The notes beneath the pieces are model-generated. The model was not told the DNA's origin, ran no database searches, and worked only from the letters and a program-made list of their open reading frames with translations. Of a stretch of 64,000 bases of DNA, positions 17,014 to 25,504 are shown piece by piece; the stretch's first letter is position 1, and every line of letters begins with the position of its first letter. Both the position numbers and the translations under genes were made by a program. The DNA comes from CBDDFS01 sp965227255 (GTDB lineage: Bacteria > Bacteroidota > Bacteroidia > Flavobacteriales_E > Vicingaceae). The stretch spans positions 17,785 through 81,784 of the forward strand of contig CBDDFS010000007.1 of the NCBI GenBank assembly GCA_965227255.1. Reading direction: 5' to 3'.

Positions 17014-17709
17014 ATGAAGTATCAAAATTCAATTCCTATCAACCAATGGTCTGAAGACGACCAACCACGCGAAAAACTCATGATCAAAGGAAAATCAGCT
17101 CTTTCGGATGCAGAGTTAATAGCCATTCTACTCAGATCAGGGAATCGAAAATCATCGGCTGTAGATCTGGCAAAGACCGTACTTAAATCCGCTTCCAATG
17201 ACCTCAATCGACTGGCCAAACTAAATCTCAAAGAATTGACATCAATAAATGGTTTGGGCATTGCAAAGGCCTCTTCCATTATCGCGGCCATTGAATTGGG
17301 AAGGAGAAGAAAGGAAGTAGAGCTTACGAAAAAGAAAAAAGTGAGATCAAGCAGAGATGCCTTTGAAGCCATGAAGGATGTCTTTTTCGACCTCAATCAT
17401 GAAGAGTTCTGGATATTGATTTTAAGCAGAAGCAATGACATCCTTTGCAGAAAGAAAATAAGTCAGGGAGGAGTCTCTGGAACCGTGGCGGATAATAAGA
17501 TCATCTTCAAACACACACTTGAAGAATTGGGGTCGTCATTGATTGCATTGCACAATCATCCTTCCGCCAATTTGAGTCCAAGTAAGGCCGATGAGGCCCT
17601 GACCAAAAAGATAAAATCTGCTGCTTCAAATCTCGACATTGCCCTGCTCGATCATTTAATCATTCATAATGACCAGTATTTCAGCTTCGCGGACGAAGGA
17701 ATGTTGTAA
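17014..17709 (+). CDS. radC: RadC family JAMM-domain protein
   Basis: A 231-residue RadC homologue. The N-terminal half has the UPF0758 helical region with a helix-hairpin-helix (LTSINGLGIAKASSIIAAIE), and the C-terminal half is the JAB1/MPN metal domain with motif LIALHNHPSANLSPSKADE and downstream LLDHLIIHNDQYFSF. It is complete in length. The historic link to DNA repair is doubtful, so the biochemical role is unknown. It stands alone after the four-helix-bundle element. Confidence 0.95.
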   Translation: MKYQNSIPINQWSEDDQPREKLMIKGKSALSDAELIAILLRSGNRKSSAVDLAKTVLKSASNDLNRLAKLNLKELTSINGLGIAKASSIIAAIELGRRRKEVELTKKKKVRSSRDAFEAMKDVFFDLNHEEFWILILSRSNDILCRKKISQGGVSGTVADNKIIFKHTLEELGSSLIALHNHPSANLSPSKADEALTKKIKSAASNLDIALLDHLIIHNDQYFSFADEGML

Positions 17710-17741
17710 TTTCACACATACATTTAGCGTTCTGCATTTGC

Positions 17742-19034
17742 ATGCTGATTTATTCTGAAAATATCACTGCCCGACTTCAATATACGGCCAAGGTCATGTT
17801 TGAATACGTAGTCAATCTGGAATACGCAATTACCAGTGATGAAAACGAATTCAACAATTATGATGGACCGAAAATCAATTATTCAGTCAAAAATGAAACA
17901 AAATCCATCAATATTAGACCGAATGGTCTAATGGAGAGCGTAGACACATCCAAAGTAGATATAGATCATTTGGTCGTTGCCGGAATGCCTGTAATTTTTC
18001 CAGAGACCGACCCTCAGACATTTCCCTTCGATATATTTTCGGCTGTCTTCTTTATGGTCAGTAGATACGAGGAATACAACAATCGAAATTCCGACGCTCA
18101 TGGCAGATTCCCTTTAACAGAACAGATTTCATACAAGATCGGATTTCATAAAAAAGCCATAGTTCACCATTGGGTCGACTTTCTGATCAAAGAAATAGAG
18201 AAAAAGAATGAGTCATCAATAAGTGTAAAAAGGCATATATTCAATTTCACACCCAGTTTTGATATTGACAATGCATATGCATTTCTGAATAAAGGTGTGT
18301 TCAGGACCATTGGAGGGCTTATTAAAAATCTCAACGACATCGTATTTCGACTTAAGGTATTAAGTCATTCATCAGAAGATCCATATGACAACTATGAGTA
18401 TATAGATCAACTGAATCAGAAATTTGATCGGCAAGCCATCTACTTTCTGCTTTGTGCCCATAGAGGTGCATTTGACCGAAATATTAATCGTCTGGGAAAG
18501 GCTTTCCGAGAGTTGGTGAAAGATCTTGATGAAAAAGGAGAAATGGGAATTCATCCCTCCTATGCCTCCAATGATGATGCCACCAAAATTACCAGGGAAT
18601 TATCCATTCTCGAAGATCTGTTGCAATCGGAAGTAAAAATTAGCAGGCAGCATTTCCTAATCCTCGAATTTCCACGCACATATCGCGAATTGGTCTTGAG
18701 GGGAATTGAAAAGGACTATAGTATGGGATTTGCAGAAGAAGCCGGATTCAGGGCGGGAATGGCAGTTGAATATCCATTTTTTGATGTACTCCAAAACCAC
18801 GAAACAAAGTTGATGATCCAACCCTTTCAATATATGGAGTCATCATACATGTACTACAAATCCGGCTCCCAAAAAACCGCCAAAGAAGATTTGATTGAAG
18901 TAATTAAAGAGACCAAAAGAGTTGGTGGTCATTTTATCCCTATTTGGCATAACGAATCACTGGGAGATTGGTCGTATTGGAAAGGTTGGAAAGAAATATT
19001 CGAAATGATGTATAAAGAATGTGCCAATGATTGA
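17742..19034 (+). CDS. Polysaccharide deacetylase-like protein (DUF7033 type)
   Basis: A 430-residue cytosolic-looking protein. The middle (about 160-420) resembles the NodB/polysaccharide deacetylase barrel found in Bacteroidota: FTPSFDIDNAYAF in place of the usual TxDxDxx opening, IYFLLCAHRGAFDRN, and GEMGIHPSYASND matching the usual GIHPS motif with its metal-binding His. The N-terminal ~150 residues form a separate domain (FPFDIFSAVFFMVSRYEEY) typical of the DUF7033 group. Likely substrates would be surface polysaccharides; this is an inference. It overlaps the next membrane-protein gene by 8 bases. Confidence 0.75.
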   Translation: MLIYSENITARLQYTAKVMFEYVVNLEYAITSDENEFNNYDGPKINYSVKNETKSINIRPNGLMESVDTSKVDIDHLVVAGMPVIFPETDPQTFPFDIFSAVFFMVSRYEEYNNRNSDAHGRFPLTEQISYKIGFHKKAIVHHWVDFLIKEIEKKNESSISVKRHIFNFTPSFDIDNAYAFLNKGVFRTIGGLIKNLNDIVFRLKVLSHSSEDPYDNYEYIDQLNQKFDRQAIYFLLCAHRGAFDRNINRLGKAFRELVKDLDEKGEMGIHPSYASNDDATKITRELSILEDLLQSEVKISRQHFLILEFPRTYRELVLRGIEKDYSMGFAEEAGFRAGMAVEYPFFDVLQNHETKLMIQPFQYMESSYMYYKSGSQKTAKEDLIEVIKETKRVGGHFIPIWHNESLGDWSYWKGWKEIFEMMYKECAND

Positions 19035-19509
19035 GAAGTTGTCTGCTTTGTTATTCCTATGGGCCTTTAGTAGCGTGAAATTTTTCTTTGCTGTCCCGGC
19101 CATTGTTTTTGCAGGTTATTCCTTTATTGAATGCGTTCTGATCTCAAGTCTGGGTGGTCTGGCCGGTTTCTTCGTATTTTATTATATCGGAGAGTTGAAG
19201 TTTATCAGAAAGTACTTCGGTATGTTCATGGACTGGGTATTTCGGATATTGGGCATAGAGCGCATACAGAAAGAGAAGAAAAAATTCACCCGAATGAACA
19301 GGCTGATTGTTAAGATTAGAGGGAAATATGGATTGATTGGTCTGGCCATTCTGACTCCATCCATTTTCTCGATCCCACTGGGAAGTCTTCTGGCTGCACG
19401 GTATTATGACAAGAATAGGTCAACAATACCTTATATGGTTACATCCATAATTCTTTGGTCTTTGGTTCTCACTTTCTTCTACCAGTTTCTTTATGACCTC
19501 ATGCCCTGA
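19027..19509 (+). CDS. Small integral membrane protein
   Basis: About 160 residues with three to four transmembrane helices (LSALLFLWAFSSVKFFFAVP; FIECVLISSLGGLAGFFVFY; TPSIFSIPLGSLLAARYY; TSIILWSLVLTFFYQFLY). The GLIGLAILTPSIFSIPLGS segment recalls small SNARE-associated/DedA-like or small-multidrug-export proteins, but the match is weak. I chose the ATG at 19027, which overlaps the deacetylase stop; a GTG lies two codons earlier. Probably co-translated with the deacetylase-like gene. Confidence 0.7.
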   Translation: MIEKLSALLFLWAFSSVKFFFAVPAIVFAGYSFIECVLISSLGGLAGFFVFYYIGELKFIRKYFGMFMDWVFRILGIERIQKEKKKFTRMNRLIVKIRGKYGLIGLAILTPSIFSIPLGSLLAARYYDKNRSTIPYMVTSIILWSLVLTFFYQFLYDLMP

Positions 19510-19627
19510 GAAAATAGGTGAGATCATTGATTAAGGTCATATTTTCAACCAACAAACTTCTTGGTTTAGATTTTATAGTGTGTTATATTCGATACATTAC
19601 AAACTCTCTAAACACAGTCAAAACACG

Positions 19628-21190
19628 ATGAAAAAGAAAATCTTTTCATTGGGCATCTTTCTTTTTGCCATGGCATTTATTGTCAATGCACAAAAAAGTA
19701 AGCCTAACATCCTGGTCATCTGGGGCGATGATATAGGAAGATCGAACATCAGCGCTTACACCATGGGTATGATGGGTTATAAAACACCCAACATCGACCG
19801 TATTGCTAATGAAGGAATCATATTTACTGACTATTATGGCGAACAGTCTTGTACTGCTGGAAGATCATCTTTCATTATGGGACAAAGTGTTTTCAGGACC
19901 GGTCTTTCAAAAGTTGGTCTGCCTGGTGCCAAAGAAGGTATGATGGTGGAAGATCCAACAATTGCCGTTCTATTAAAAGACCAGGGATATGCCACAGGGC
20001 AGTTCGGAAAGAATCACCTGGGCGATAGAGATGAGCATCTCCCTACGAATCATGGTTTCGATGAATTCTTTGGAAATCTATATCACCTGAATGCCGAAGA
20101 AGAACCGGAAAATGAGGATTATCCAGGCGACATGGTAATGGCCGACGGACAGACCTTTCATGAGAAATTCGGCCCAAGGGGCGTAATACACTCATACGCT
20201 GACGGAAAAATCGAAGACACTGGTCCATTGACTAAAAAGAGAATGGAGACTGTGGATGATGAAACATCTGATGCCGCCATCGAATTCATTAAAAAACAAC
20301 ACGAAGCGGGAAATCCATGGTTCGTTTGGTGGAGTGGCACAAGAATGCATTTCAGAACACATGTTAAAGAAGAATTGAGAGGAATTTCAGGACAGGATGA
20401 ATATTCTGATGGTATGGTTGAACACGATATGCACATTGGAAAATTCCTGAAGTTACTTGATGACCTTGGAATTGCCGAAAACACAATCGTTCATTATTCA
20501 ACTGATAATGGACCACACTACAATACCTGGCCTGATGCCGCTGCCACTCCTTTCAGAGGTGAGAAAAACACAAACTGGGAAGGTGGATGGAGAGTGCCGT
20601 GTGCCATGAGATGGCCGGGAAAAATTCAACCGGGTTCTGTGAGCAATGAAATAGTTCACCACATGGACATGTTGCCAACATTCCTGGCTGCAGCCGGAAA
20701 AGATGACATTAAAGAAGACCTTCTCGATGGGTATACCTCCAAAGCTTTAAACAGAAATTATAAAGTTCATCTTGATGGTTATAACGTGCTTGATCACCTG
20801 ATGAATCCGGATAAGAATGCTTCTGATCGACATGAGATTTTTTATTTCTCTGATGACGGTGATTTGACGGCATTGAGGTATGACGACTGGAAATTGATTT
20901 TTATGGAGCAAAGACGCGCCGAGACACTGGAAGCCTGGGCAAATCCTTTCACCCCTTTGAGAGTTCCACTCATGTTCAACCTGCGTAGAGATCCATATGA
21001 AAGAGCTCAATTAACATCTAACACATATTACGATTGGTTAATAGATCGGGCCTATCTGATGGTGCCTGCTCAAACATATGTGGGTAATTTCCTTATGACA
21101 TTCAAAGATTATCCGCCTCGACAGAAAGCTGCGAGTTTTAGTCTTGACAAAGTCATGGAAACGTTGACTGAAAATACCGGGAGTCATTAA
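19628..21190 (+). CDS. Secreted arylsulfatase, family S1
   Basis: A 520-residue sulfatase of the formylglycine type. After a Sec signal (KIFSLGIFLFAMAFIVNAQK) come the metal-binding segment NILVIWGDDIGRSN, the formylglycine motif SCTAGRSSF (Cys-x-Ala-x-Arg, the type modified by the anaerobic radical SAM maturase or FGE), GKNHLGD, and a C-terminal region ending near NLRRDPYERAQ. It cleaves sulfate esters, probably in the periplasm; the substrate is unknown. The frame opens earlier at a GTG (19580), but the ATG at 19628 begins the signal peptide. A terminator follows the stop. Confidence 0.92.
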   Translation: MKKKIFSLGIFLFAMAFIVNAQKSKPNILVIWGDDIGRSNISAYTMGMMGYKTPNIDRIANEGIIFTDYYGEQSCTAGRSSFIMGQSVFRTGLSKVGLPGAKEGMMVEDPTIAVLLKDQGYATGQFGKNHLGDRDEHLPTNHGFDEFFGNLYHLNAEEEPENEDYPGDMVMADGQTFHEKFGPRGVIHSYADGKIEDTGPLTKKRMETVDDETSDAAIEFIKKQHEAGNPWFVWWSGTRMHFRTHVKEELRGISGQDEYSDGMVEHDMHIGKFLKLLDDLGIAENTIVHYSTDNGPHYNTWPDAAATPFRGEKNTNWEGGWRVPCAMRWPGKIQPGSVSNEIVHHMDMLPTFLAAAGKDDIKEDLLDGYTSKALNRNYKVHLDGYNVLDHLMNPDKNASDRHEIFYFSDDGDLTALRYDDWKLIFMEQRRAETLEAWANPFTPLRVPLMFNLRRDPYERAQLTSNTYYDWLIDRAYLMVPAQTYVGNFLMTFKDYPPRQKAASFSLDKVMETLTENTGSH

Positions 21191-21201
21191 CAATATAGAA
21201 G

Positions 21202-21228
21202 AGGCCGGGATTTTCCGGCCTTTTTTTA
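21202..21228 (+). terminator. Intrinsic terminator after the sulfatase gene
   Basis: A perfect 7-base-pair stem (AGGCCGG / CCGGCCT) with a 6-base loop GATTTT, then a run of seven T. It ends about 10 bases before the start codon of the next gene, so it may also act on expression of that gene. Confidence 0.88.
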
Positions 21229-21237
21229 ATTTTCGAA

Positions 21238-22290
21238 ATGACATTATATATCCGGTGTCGAACAGCGCTGTTGTTCCTTCTGTTAATTCAATTTGAAATG
21301 TCGTATTCTCAGAATGACAACATTCCTGAAACCAAAGGTTTCAGCGGTGTCTTTATTGTATCGCCTGGATATACTAGAATGTCTTCAAATCAAATTGCGA
21401 CAGGTCCACCGCTTCTGAATGATATTGGACACGAGGTCATATCGTCCATATACGATCCACCTGAATCCAAAACAGCCGGTTCTTTCGCCTTGGCCGGTGA
21501 GATTATCTACACTTTTGCGAAAAGCCGTACTCAGGTTTATTTCGGTAACAGACTTGAGGATTTATTAAGGCTGGATGGAGTCTTTGGTTTGGGTGTAAGA
21601 CAAGAACTAAAAGACAAAAGCATCCTTGCCGCCAGCATTCTTACCACACCAATAAATGTATACTTCTGGTCCGATCCATATGTTGAAAATCAGGAGCGGA
21701 TTCAAAGTGATCTGGATCGGCACGGTCTAAGACTGCGATGGGGAAGAATATTGAAAACGGGGCTTGAAATTACTTTAACCTACCGTCGAATAAACTATGC
21801 CAATGAAAGAAGCGGAGATTATTTAGTGGAAATGGGTGAGCTAAATCCGGAAGATCAGCTTTCGCTCAACAGAAATGGGTCATGGATTCATTATCAGTTT
21901 TTGTATCGCATAGATAAAGGGCAACATCGCTTTGAGCCTATGATCATAATTACTGATAATGATAGAAAAGGACAGGCAATGGCCGGCACCGTTTTTAAGA
22001 CCAAGCTGACCTATCTTTATTTAAATCCAAAAAAGATCATTCTTGATATCAATGTTGGAGCAGGATACAAAGCAAACAATGAGGTTCATCCTATTTATGA
22101 AAAAACACTTTCGAGCTACCGATATGGTGTAGCAGTTGTGGCGATAAAACCAATCATTCGAAAGGAAAAAAGCGTATTGAATGCCTTTATTGGAGTGGAA
22201 TTCTACAGAGAATATGCAAACATTTCATTTTTTGATTCCTACATAAACTGGGGTAACGGGGGACTCATTTGGAGATATTTGAGAGAGTAA
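21238..22290 (+). CDS. Outer-membrane beta-barrel candidate (DUF2860-like)
   Basis: A 350-residue exported protein with signal peptide (ALLFLLLIQFEMSYSQ) and an alternating-residue beta-strand pattern through to a C-terminal aromatic-rich strand (YINWGNGGLIWRYLRE). The opening GFSGVFIVSPGYTRMSSNQ and the SFALAGEIIYTF segment resemble DUF2860, a family of putative outer-membrane proteins; this assignment is from memory of the motif. It follows the sulfatase gene with a terminator hairpin ending 10 bases before its ATG, and is 4 bases upstream of a second barrel-like gene. Confidence 0.72.
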   Translation: MTLYIRCRTALLFLLLIQFEMSYSQNDNIPETKGFSGVFIVSPGYTRMSSNQIATGPPLLNDIGHEVISSIYDPPESKTAGSFALAGEIIYTFAKSRTQVYFGNRLEDLLRLDGVFGLGVRQELKDKSILAASILTTPINVYFWSDPYVENQERIQSDLDRHGLRLRWGRILKTGLEITLTYRRINYANERSGDYLVEMGELNPEDQLSLNRNGSWIHYQFLYRIDKGQHRFEPMIIITDNDRKGQAMAGTVFKTKLTYLYLNPKKIILDINVGAGYKANNEVHPIYEKTLSSYRYGVAVVAIKPIIRKEKSVLNAFIGVEFYREYANISFFDSYINWGNGGLIWRYLRE

Positions 22291-22294
22291 GGTC

Positions 22295-23038
22295 ATGCAA
22301 ATTGTTCGATTTCTTCTATTATTCTTTTTGGGCTTCTTTTTGTTACAATCAGAAACAAAAGCGCAGGCAGATTCCAACGAAGTTGGATTCCAAATGTGGA
22401 CAGATTACAACCTGAATGTCCGGGTGAACAAAAGGTTTGGATATGGTGGTGATGTAGGTTTACGTGGATTCTTGACCAACTACGATTGGAATCAAATATA
22501 CATTAGGCCCAGAATTACATATGAATTAGGTCGGATTACTCAATTGGCAACGGGTATCGCCTATTTTAGAACCAATTTCTTTGAAGACAACAATATCCAT
22601 GAATTTCGTTTATTTCAGGATTTAGTTTTTACTGGTCCAAATCTGAATTTTATTCACTTTCAATGGAGGTTGAGATTTGAAGAACGCTTTTTTGCTTACG
22701 AGAACATACCAAATGACTGGTATATAAGAGCAAGATATATGGCCGTGATTGAAACCAAAGATTTTAATATTGGCGGACAAAAATTCCATGCCACAGGAAT
22801 GTATGAAGGCTTCCAGCCTGTCGTAAACCAAAGTTCTCCAGAGGTATTTATCGATCAAATAAGAATAAAAGCTGTAATCGGTCATCGCGTGAGTCCATCA
22901 TTCCGTTACGAACTACATTATATGTGGCAGAATACCAGACAATACAGTGAAAATGGCTTTGAAACAGATAACAATGTTTTTAGAATAAGATTGTTTCACA
23001 CAATCTGGATGAAAAAGGAAGGCACAACTTGGCTCTAA
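22295..23038 (+). CDS. DUF2490 outer-membrane protein
   Basis: A 247-residue protein with signal peptide (RFLLLFFLGFFLLQSETKAQ) and the DUF2490 pattern: GFQMWTDYNLNVRVNKRFG, IYIRPRITYELG, HEFRLFQDLVF, FHFQWRLRFEERFF and RYELHYMWQNTRQ. The many amphipathic strands predict a small outer-membrane barrel. Function is unknown for the family. It is separated from the upstream barrel gene by 4 bases and overlaps the YjjG-type gene by 10 bases, so these form one operon. Confidence 0.85.
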   Translation: MQIVRFLLLFFLGFFLLQSETKAQADSNEVGFQMWTDYNLNVRVNKRFGYGGDVGLRGFLTNYDWNQIYIRPRITYELGRITQLATGIAYFRTNFFEDNNIHEFRLFQDLVFTGPNLNFIHFQWRLRFEERFFAYENIPNDWYIRARYMAVIETKDFNIGGQKFHATGMYEGFQPVVNQSSPEVFIDQIRIKAVIGHRVSPSFRYELHYMWQNTRQYSENGFETDNNVFRIRLFHTIWMKKEGTTWL

Positions 23039-23751
23039 ATCTGAAATACAAAGATATTTTCTTCGATCTAGATCGCACCCTTTGGGACTTCGATCGGAAT
23101 TCGGCCGAAACCCTTCATGAATTGTATGATGATCATGGATTGAAGAACGAACTTGGCGTGGATGTCGATTCTTTCATTTCCAAATTCAGAGAGATCAATG
23201 CAGCAGAATGGAGAGATTTCCGAAATGGAGGTCAGACAAAGGAAGAAATGCGCAATAATCGATTTGTGCAGACATTCTTTCATTATGGTTCGGGTGATTG
23301 GAAACTGGCCCGCAAACTGAGCAGAGAATACATTGAAATTTGCCCTTATAAGAGCAATTTGATATCCGGTGCAAGAGACTTGCTCGAAAACCTGAAGTCA
23401 GATTATTCGATGCACATCATAACCAATGGATTCAGTGATACTCAAAAGATCAAAATTGAATCTTCAGACATCCGGCAATATTTTAATGCCATTATCATTT
23501 CAGATGAGACTCCTTATCGAAAGCCACAAAGAGAAATCTTTCTTGAAGGAGTTAAAAAAGCAAATGCCGAATTCGAACAAAGTATTATGATCGGTGACGA
23601 CTGGCAGAAAGATATTCAGGGTGCGAAAAGAGCTGGAATGGATCAGATCTTCTTTAATCCTGATAAAAAGGGAGTTGATGAAGCAGGTTCTTGTACCTTC
23701 GAAATCGACGATATTCTAATGGTCGAAAAAATTGTCAGGAATTCGGGGTGA
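23029..23751 (+). CDS. YjjG-type HAD nucleotidase
   Basis: A 240-residue HAD-superfamily phosphatase. Motif I is FFDLDRTLWDFDRN (nucleophile and acid Asp), motif II HIITNGF, motif III lysine near PYRKPQREIF, and motif IV MIGDDWQKDIQGAKRAGM. This matches YjjG, a house-cleaning pyrimidine nucleotidase. The start is TTG at 23029, inside the end of the DUF2490 gene; no earlier or nearby ATG would keep motif I. The 3' end overlaps the convergent psd gene by 17 bases. Confidence 0.88.
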   Translation: MALNLKYKDIFFDLDRTLWDFDRNSAETLHELYDDHGLKNELGVDVDSFISKFREINAAEWRDFRNGGQTKEEMRNNRFVQTFFHYGSGDWKLARKLSREYIEICPYKSNLISGARDLLENLKSDYSMHIITNGFSDTQKIKIESSDIRQYFNAIIISDETPYRKPQREIFLEGVKKANAEFEQSIMIGDDWQKDIQGAKRAGMDQIFFNPDKKGVDEAGSCTFEIDDILMVEKIVRNSG

Positions 23752-24403
23752 AAGAAGCCAGAACTGACTTTCCTCCCTTCACCTTGGCACCCATTTCAAC
23801 TTCAAGCTTCATGTCTACCGGAATGATGACATCCACCCTGGACCCGAACTTGATGAATCCACATTGTTCACCTTGCTTTACCTGAGATGGAACATCAGCA
23901 TAACTGACAATTCTTCTCGCTACTGCTCCAGCGATCTGTTTAAATAGGATATGAACCTTCTCCGAATGATGAATGACTGTTGAAGTTCGTTCATTTTCCG
24001 TAGATGACTTCGGATGCCAGGCAACAAGAAAATGTCCGTGGTGGTGCTGGAAGTAATCCACTTTGCCACTGATCGGATATCGGTTGATGTGCACATTCAA
24101 GGGCGACATGAAGACAGAAATCTGAATTCTTTTATCATTGAAGTATTCGGCTTCTTCTATTTCCTCAATGGCCACTACGGTCCCATCAGCCGGTGACACA
24201 ACGGTACCGGGTTGTTCGTTCATTCTAAATCTCGGTGAACGGAAGAAATAGACTATGAGCAAGAAAAAGGCTATACTCAAGCCATTCAATATATACCTGA
24301 TGATGACAAAGTCTTCCAGCAAATAATGGAATACAAGATTCAATAGACCCAGCACTACTATGGCCAGAACGATGGAGGGATATCCTTCTTTGTGAATTGT
24401 CAT
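23735..24403 (-). CDS. psd: Phosphatidylserine decarboxylase proenzyme
   Basis: Psd decarboxylates phosphatidylserine to phosphatidylethanolamine at the inner membrane. This is the short type (222 residues): hydrophobic N-terminus (SIVLAIVVLGLLNLVFHYLL and a second helix), conserved VSPADGTVVAIEE, SPLNVHINRYPISG, and the self-cleavage region CGFIKFGSRVDVIIP, in which the Gly-Ser bond is cut to give the pyruvoyl group. It lies 47 bases after cdsA, so two consecutive phospholipid steps share the operon. Confidence 0.94.
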   Translation of the reverse strand: MTIHKEGYPSIVLAIVVLGLLNLVFHYLLEDFVIIRYILNGLSIAFFLLIVYFFRSPRFRMNEQPGTVVSPADGTVVAIEEIEEAEYFNDKRIQISVFMSPLNVHINRYPISGKVDYFQHHHGHFLVAWHPKSSTENERTSTVIHHSEKVHILFKQIAGAVARRIVSYADVPSQVKQGEQCGFIKFGSRVDVIIPVDMKLEVEMGAKVKGGKSVLASFTPNS

Positions 24404-24450
24404 GTTGATCAGGTGAGGGCCAAAAATATAAATAATCTAGGCTTCTTTTC

Positions 24451-25278
24451 TCAGTGCGCTATCAGGTTGAGATAAACAAATACAGATGGTGCGCTGAAAA
24501 GCACACTATCGAAACGATCTAGGATACCTCCATGACCTGGAATAAAACTTCCTGAATCTTTTATTTCCGCCTTTCTTTTGATCATGGATTCAAACAGGTC
24601 ACCAAATGTTCCGAAAGATACAACCAGCATCGCAATGATGATCCAGTCGAGCATACTGACCTGAAAAAATATAGTCGATAAAAAATAAGCAACGATGACG
24701 GTCAGAACCAGACCTCCCAGGCTTCCTTCGATGGTCTTTTTCGGGGATATTCTTTCAAATAGTTTTGTCTTTCCAAAAGCATTGCCTGCCAGATATGCAC
24801 CTGTATCACTTGACCAATTCAGAATAAAAAAGCCCAGTAACAATTCATAATTGAAGTCATCTGTCCAGGCATATTTTTCATAAAAACCCAAAAGATAAAG
24901 TGAGCTTATTGGGATCAGCAAATAGATAAATGAAAAAATTGTTGAGGTAAGATTTGACACGGGATTCCGTTGTTTCTTCATCAACTGACCAATCATGAGC
25001 AGCAATACAAAAAACATCGGAATGGCAAGCCATCCTGACCGAACAATATCATTTTTGTAAAGAATGAGCAAGGTGAAAGATAAGCCCGCTGCGACCATGG
25101 CAGCGATAGACTGACTCTTCATTTTCAGCCTTTTCATCATCTTAAAATATTCGTCATAGCTAATTAACAGGATGATCAGGCAAAGAAGTCCAAAACTGAT
25201 ATTACCCAACATCAAGCCGGCTATGATCAAGCCAACATATACTGCACCCGCAAGGGCCCTTGTTATCAAATTACTCAC
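24451..25278 (-). CDS. cdsA: Phosphatidate cytidylyltransferase
   Basis: CdsA makes CDP-diacylglycerol, precursor of all phospholipids, in the inner membrane. The 275-residue protein has seven to eight transmembrane helices, NWSSDTGAYLAGNAFGKTKL, SPKKTIEGSLGG and the C-terminal signature SGSFIPGHGGILDRFDS. The start codon is GTG (25276-25278), overlapping the end of the DUF2007 gene by 8 bases. It is followed by psd, which acts two steps later in the pathway. Confidence 0.95.
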   Translation of the reverse strand: MSNLITRALAGAVYVGLIIAGLMLGNISFGLLCLIILLISYDEYFKMMKRLKMKSQSIAAMVAAGLSFTLLILYKNDIVRSGWLAIPMFFVLLLMIGQLMKKQRNPVSNLTSTIFSFIYLLIPISSLYLLGFYEKYAWTDDFNYELLLGFFILNWSSDTGAYLAGNAFGKTKLFERISPKKTIEGSLGGLVLTVIVAYFLSTIFFQVSMLDWIIIAMLVVSFGTFGDLFESMIKRKAEIKDSGSFIPGHGGILDRFDSVLFSAPSVFVYLNLIAH

Positions 25279-25480
25279 CTTCCAGTTCGCTTAAAAGTTT
25301 CTTCGTCATGATAAAATCCTTTCCATCTACATACAATTCAATGCCAGGCTCTGAAATGGGTTTATACATGGAGTCTGTTTTATCAACTGCGACACACTTA
25401 ATTCCATTCTCTGCCAAAATGCTTTTGGCAATTTCGATTAAATGGGGATGTAATGAAGAGTATACAACCGTCCAGGACAT
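25271..25480 (-). CDS. DUF2007 putative signal-transducing protein
   Basis: A 69-residue cytosolic protein with the ferredoxin-like DUF2007 pattern: WTVVYSSLHPHLIEIAKSIL, then ENGIKCVAVDK and ELYVDGKDFIMTKKLL. Members are small domains of unknown function, possibly ligand-binding. It sits between ftsH and cdsA, overlapping cdsA by 8 bases. Confidence 0.82.
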   Translation of the reverse strand: MSWTVVYSSLHPHLIEIAKSILAENGIKCVAVDKTDSMYKPISEPGIELYVDGKDFIMTKKLLSELEGE

Positions 25481-25504
25481 GTGGACTAAAATAGTACAAA
25501 ATGA

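Noticed and set aside
23029..23040. Frameshift joining DUF2490 and the YjjG-type gene
   Set aside because: The two products have complete, unrelated domains, one exported and one cytosolic; overlap with a TTG start explains the junction.
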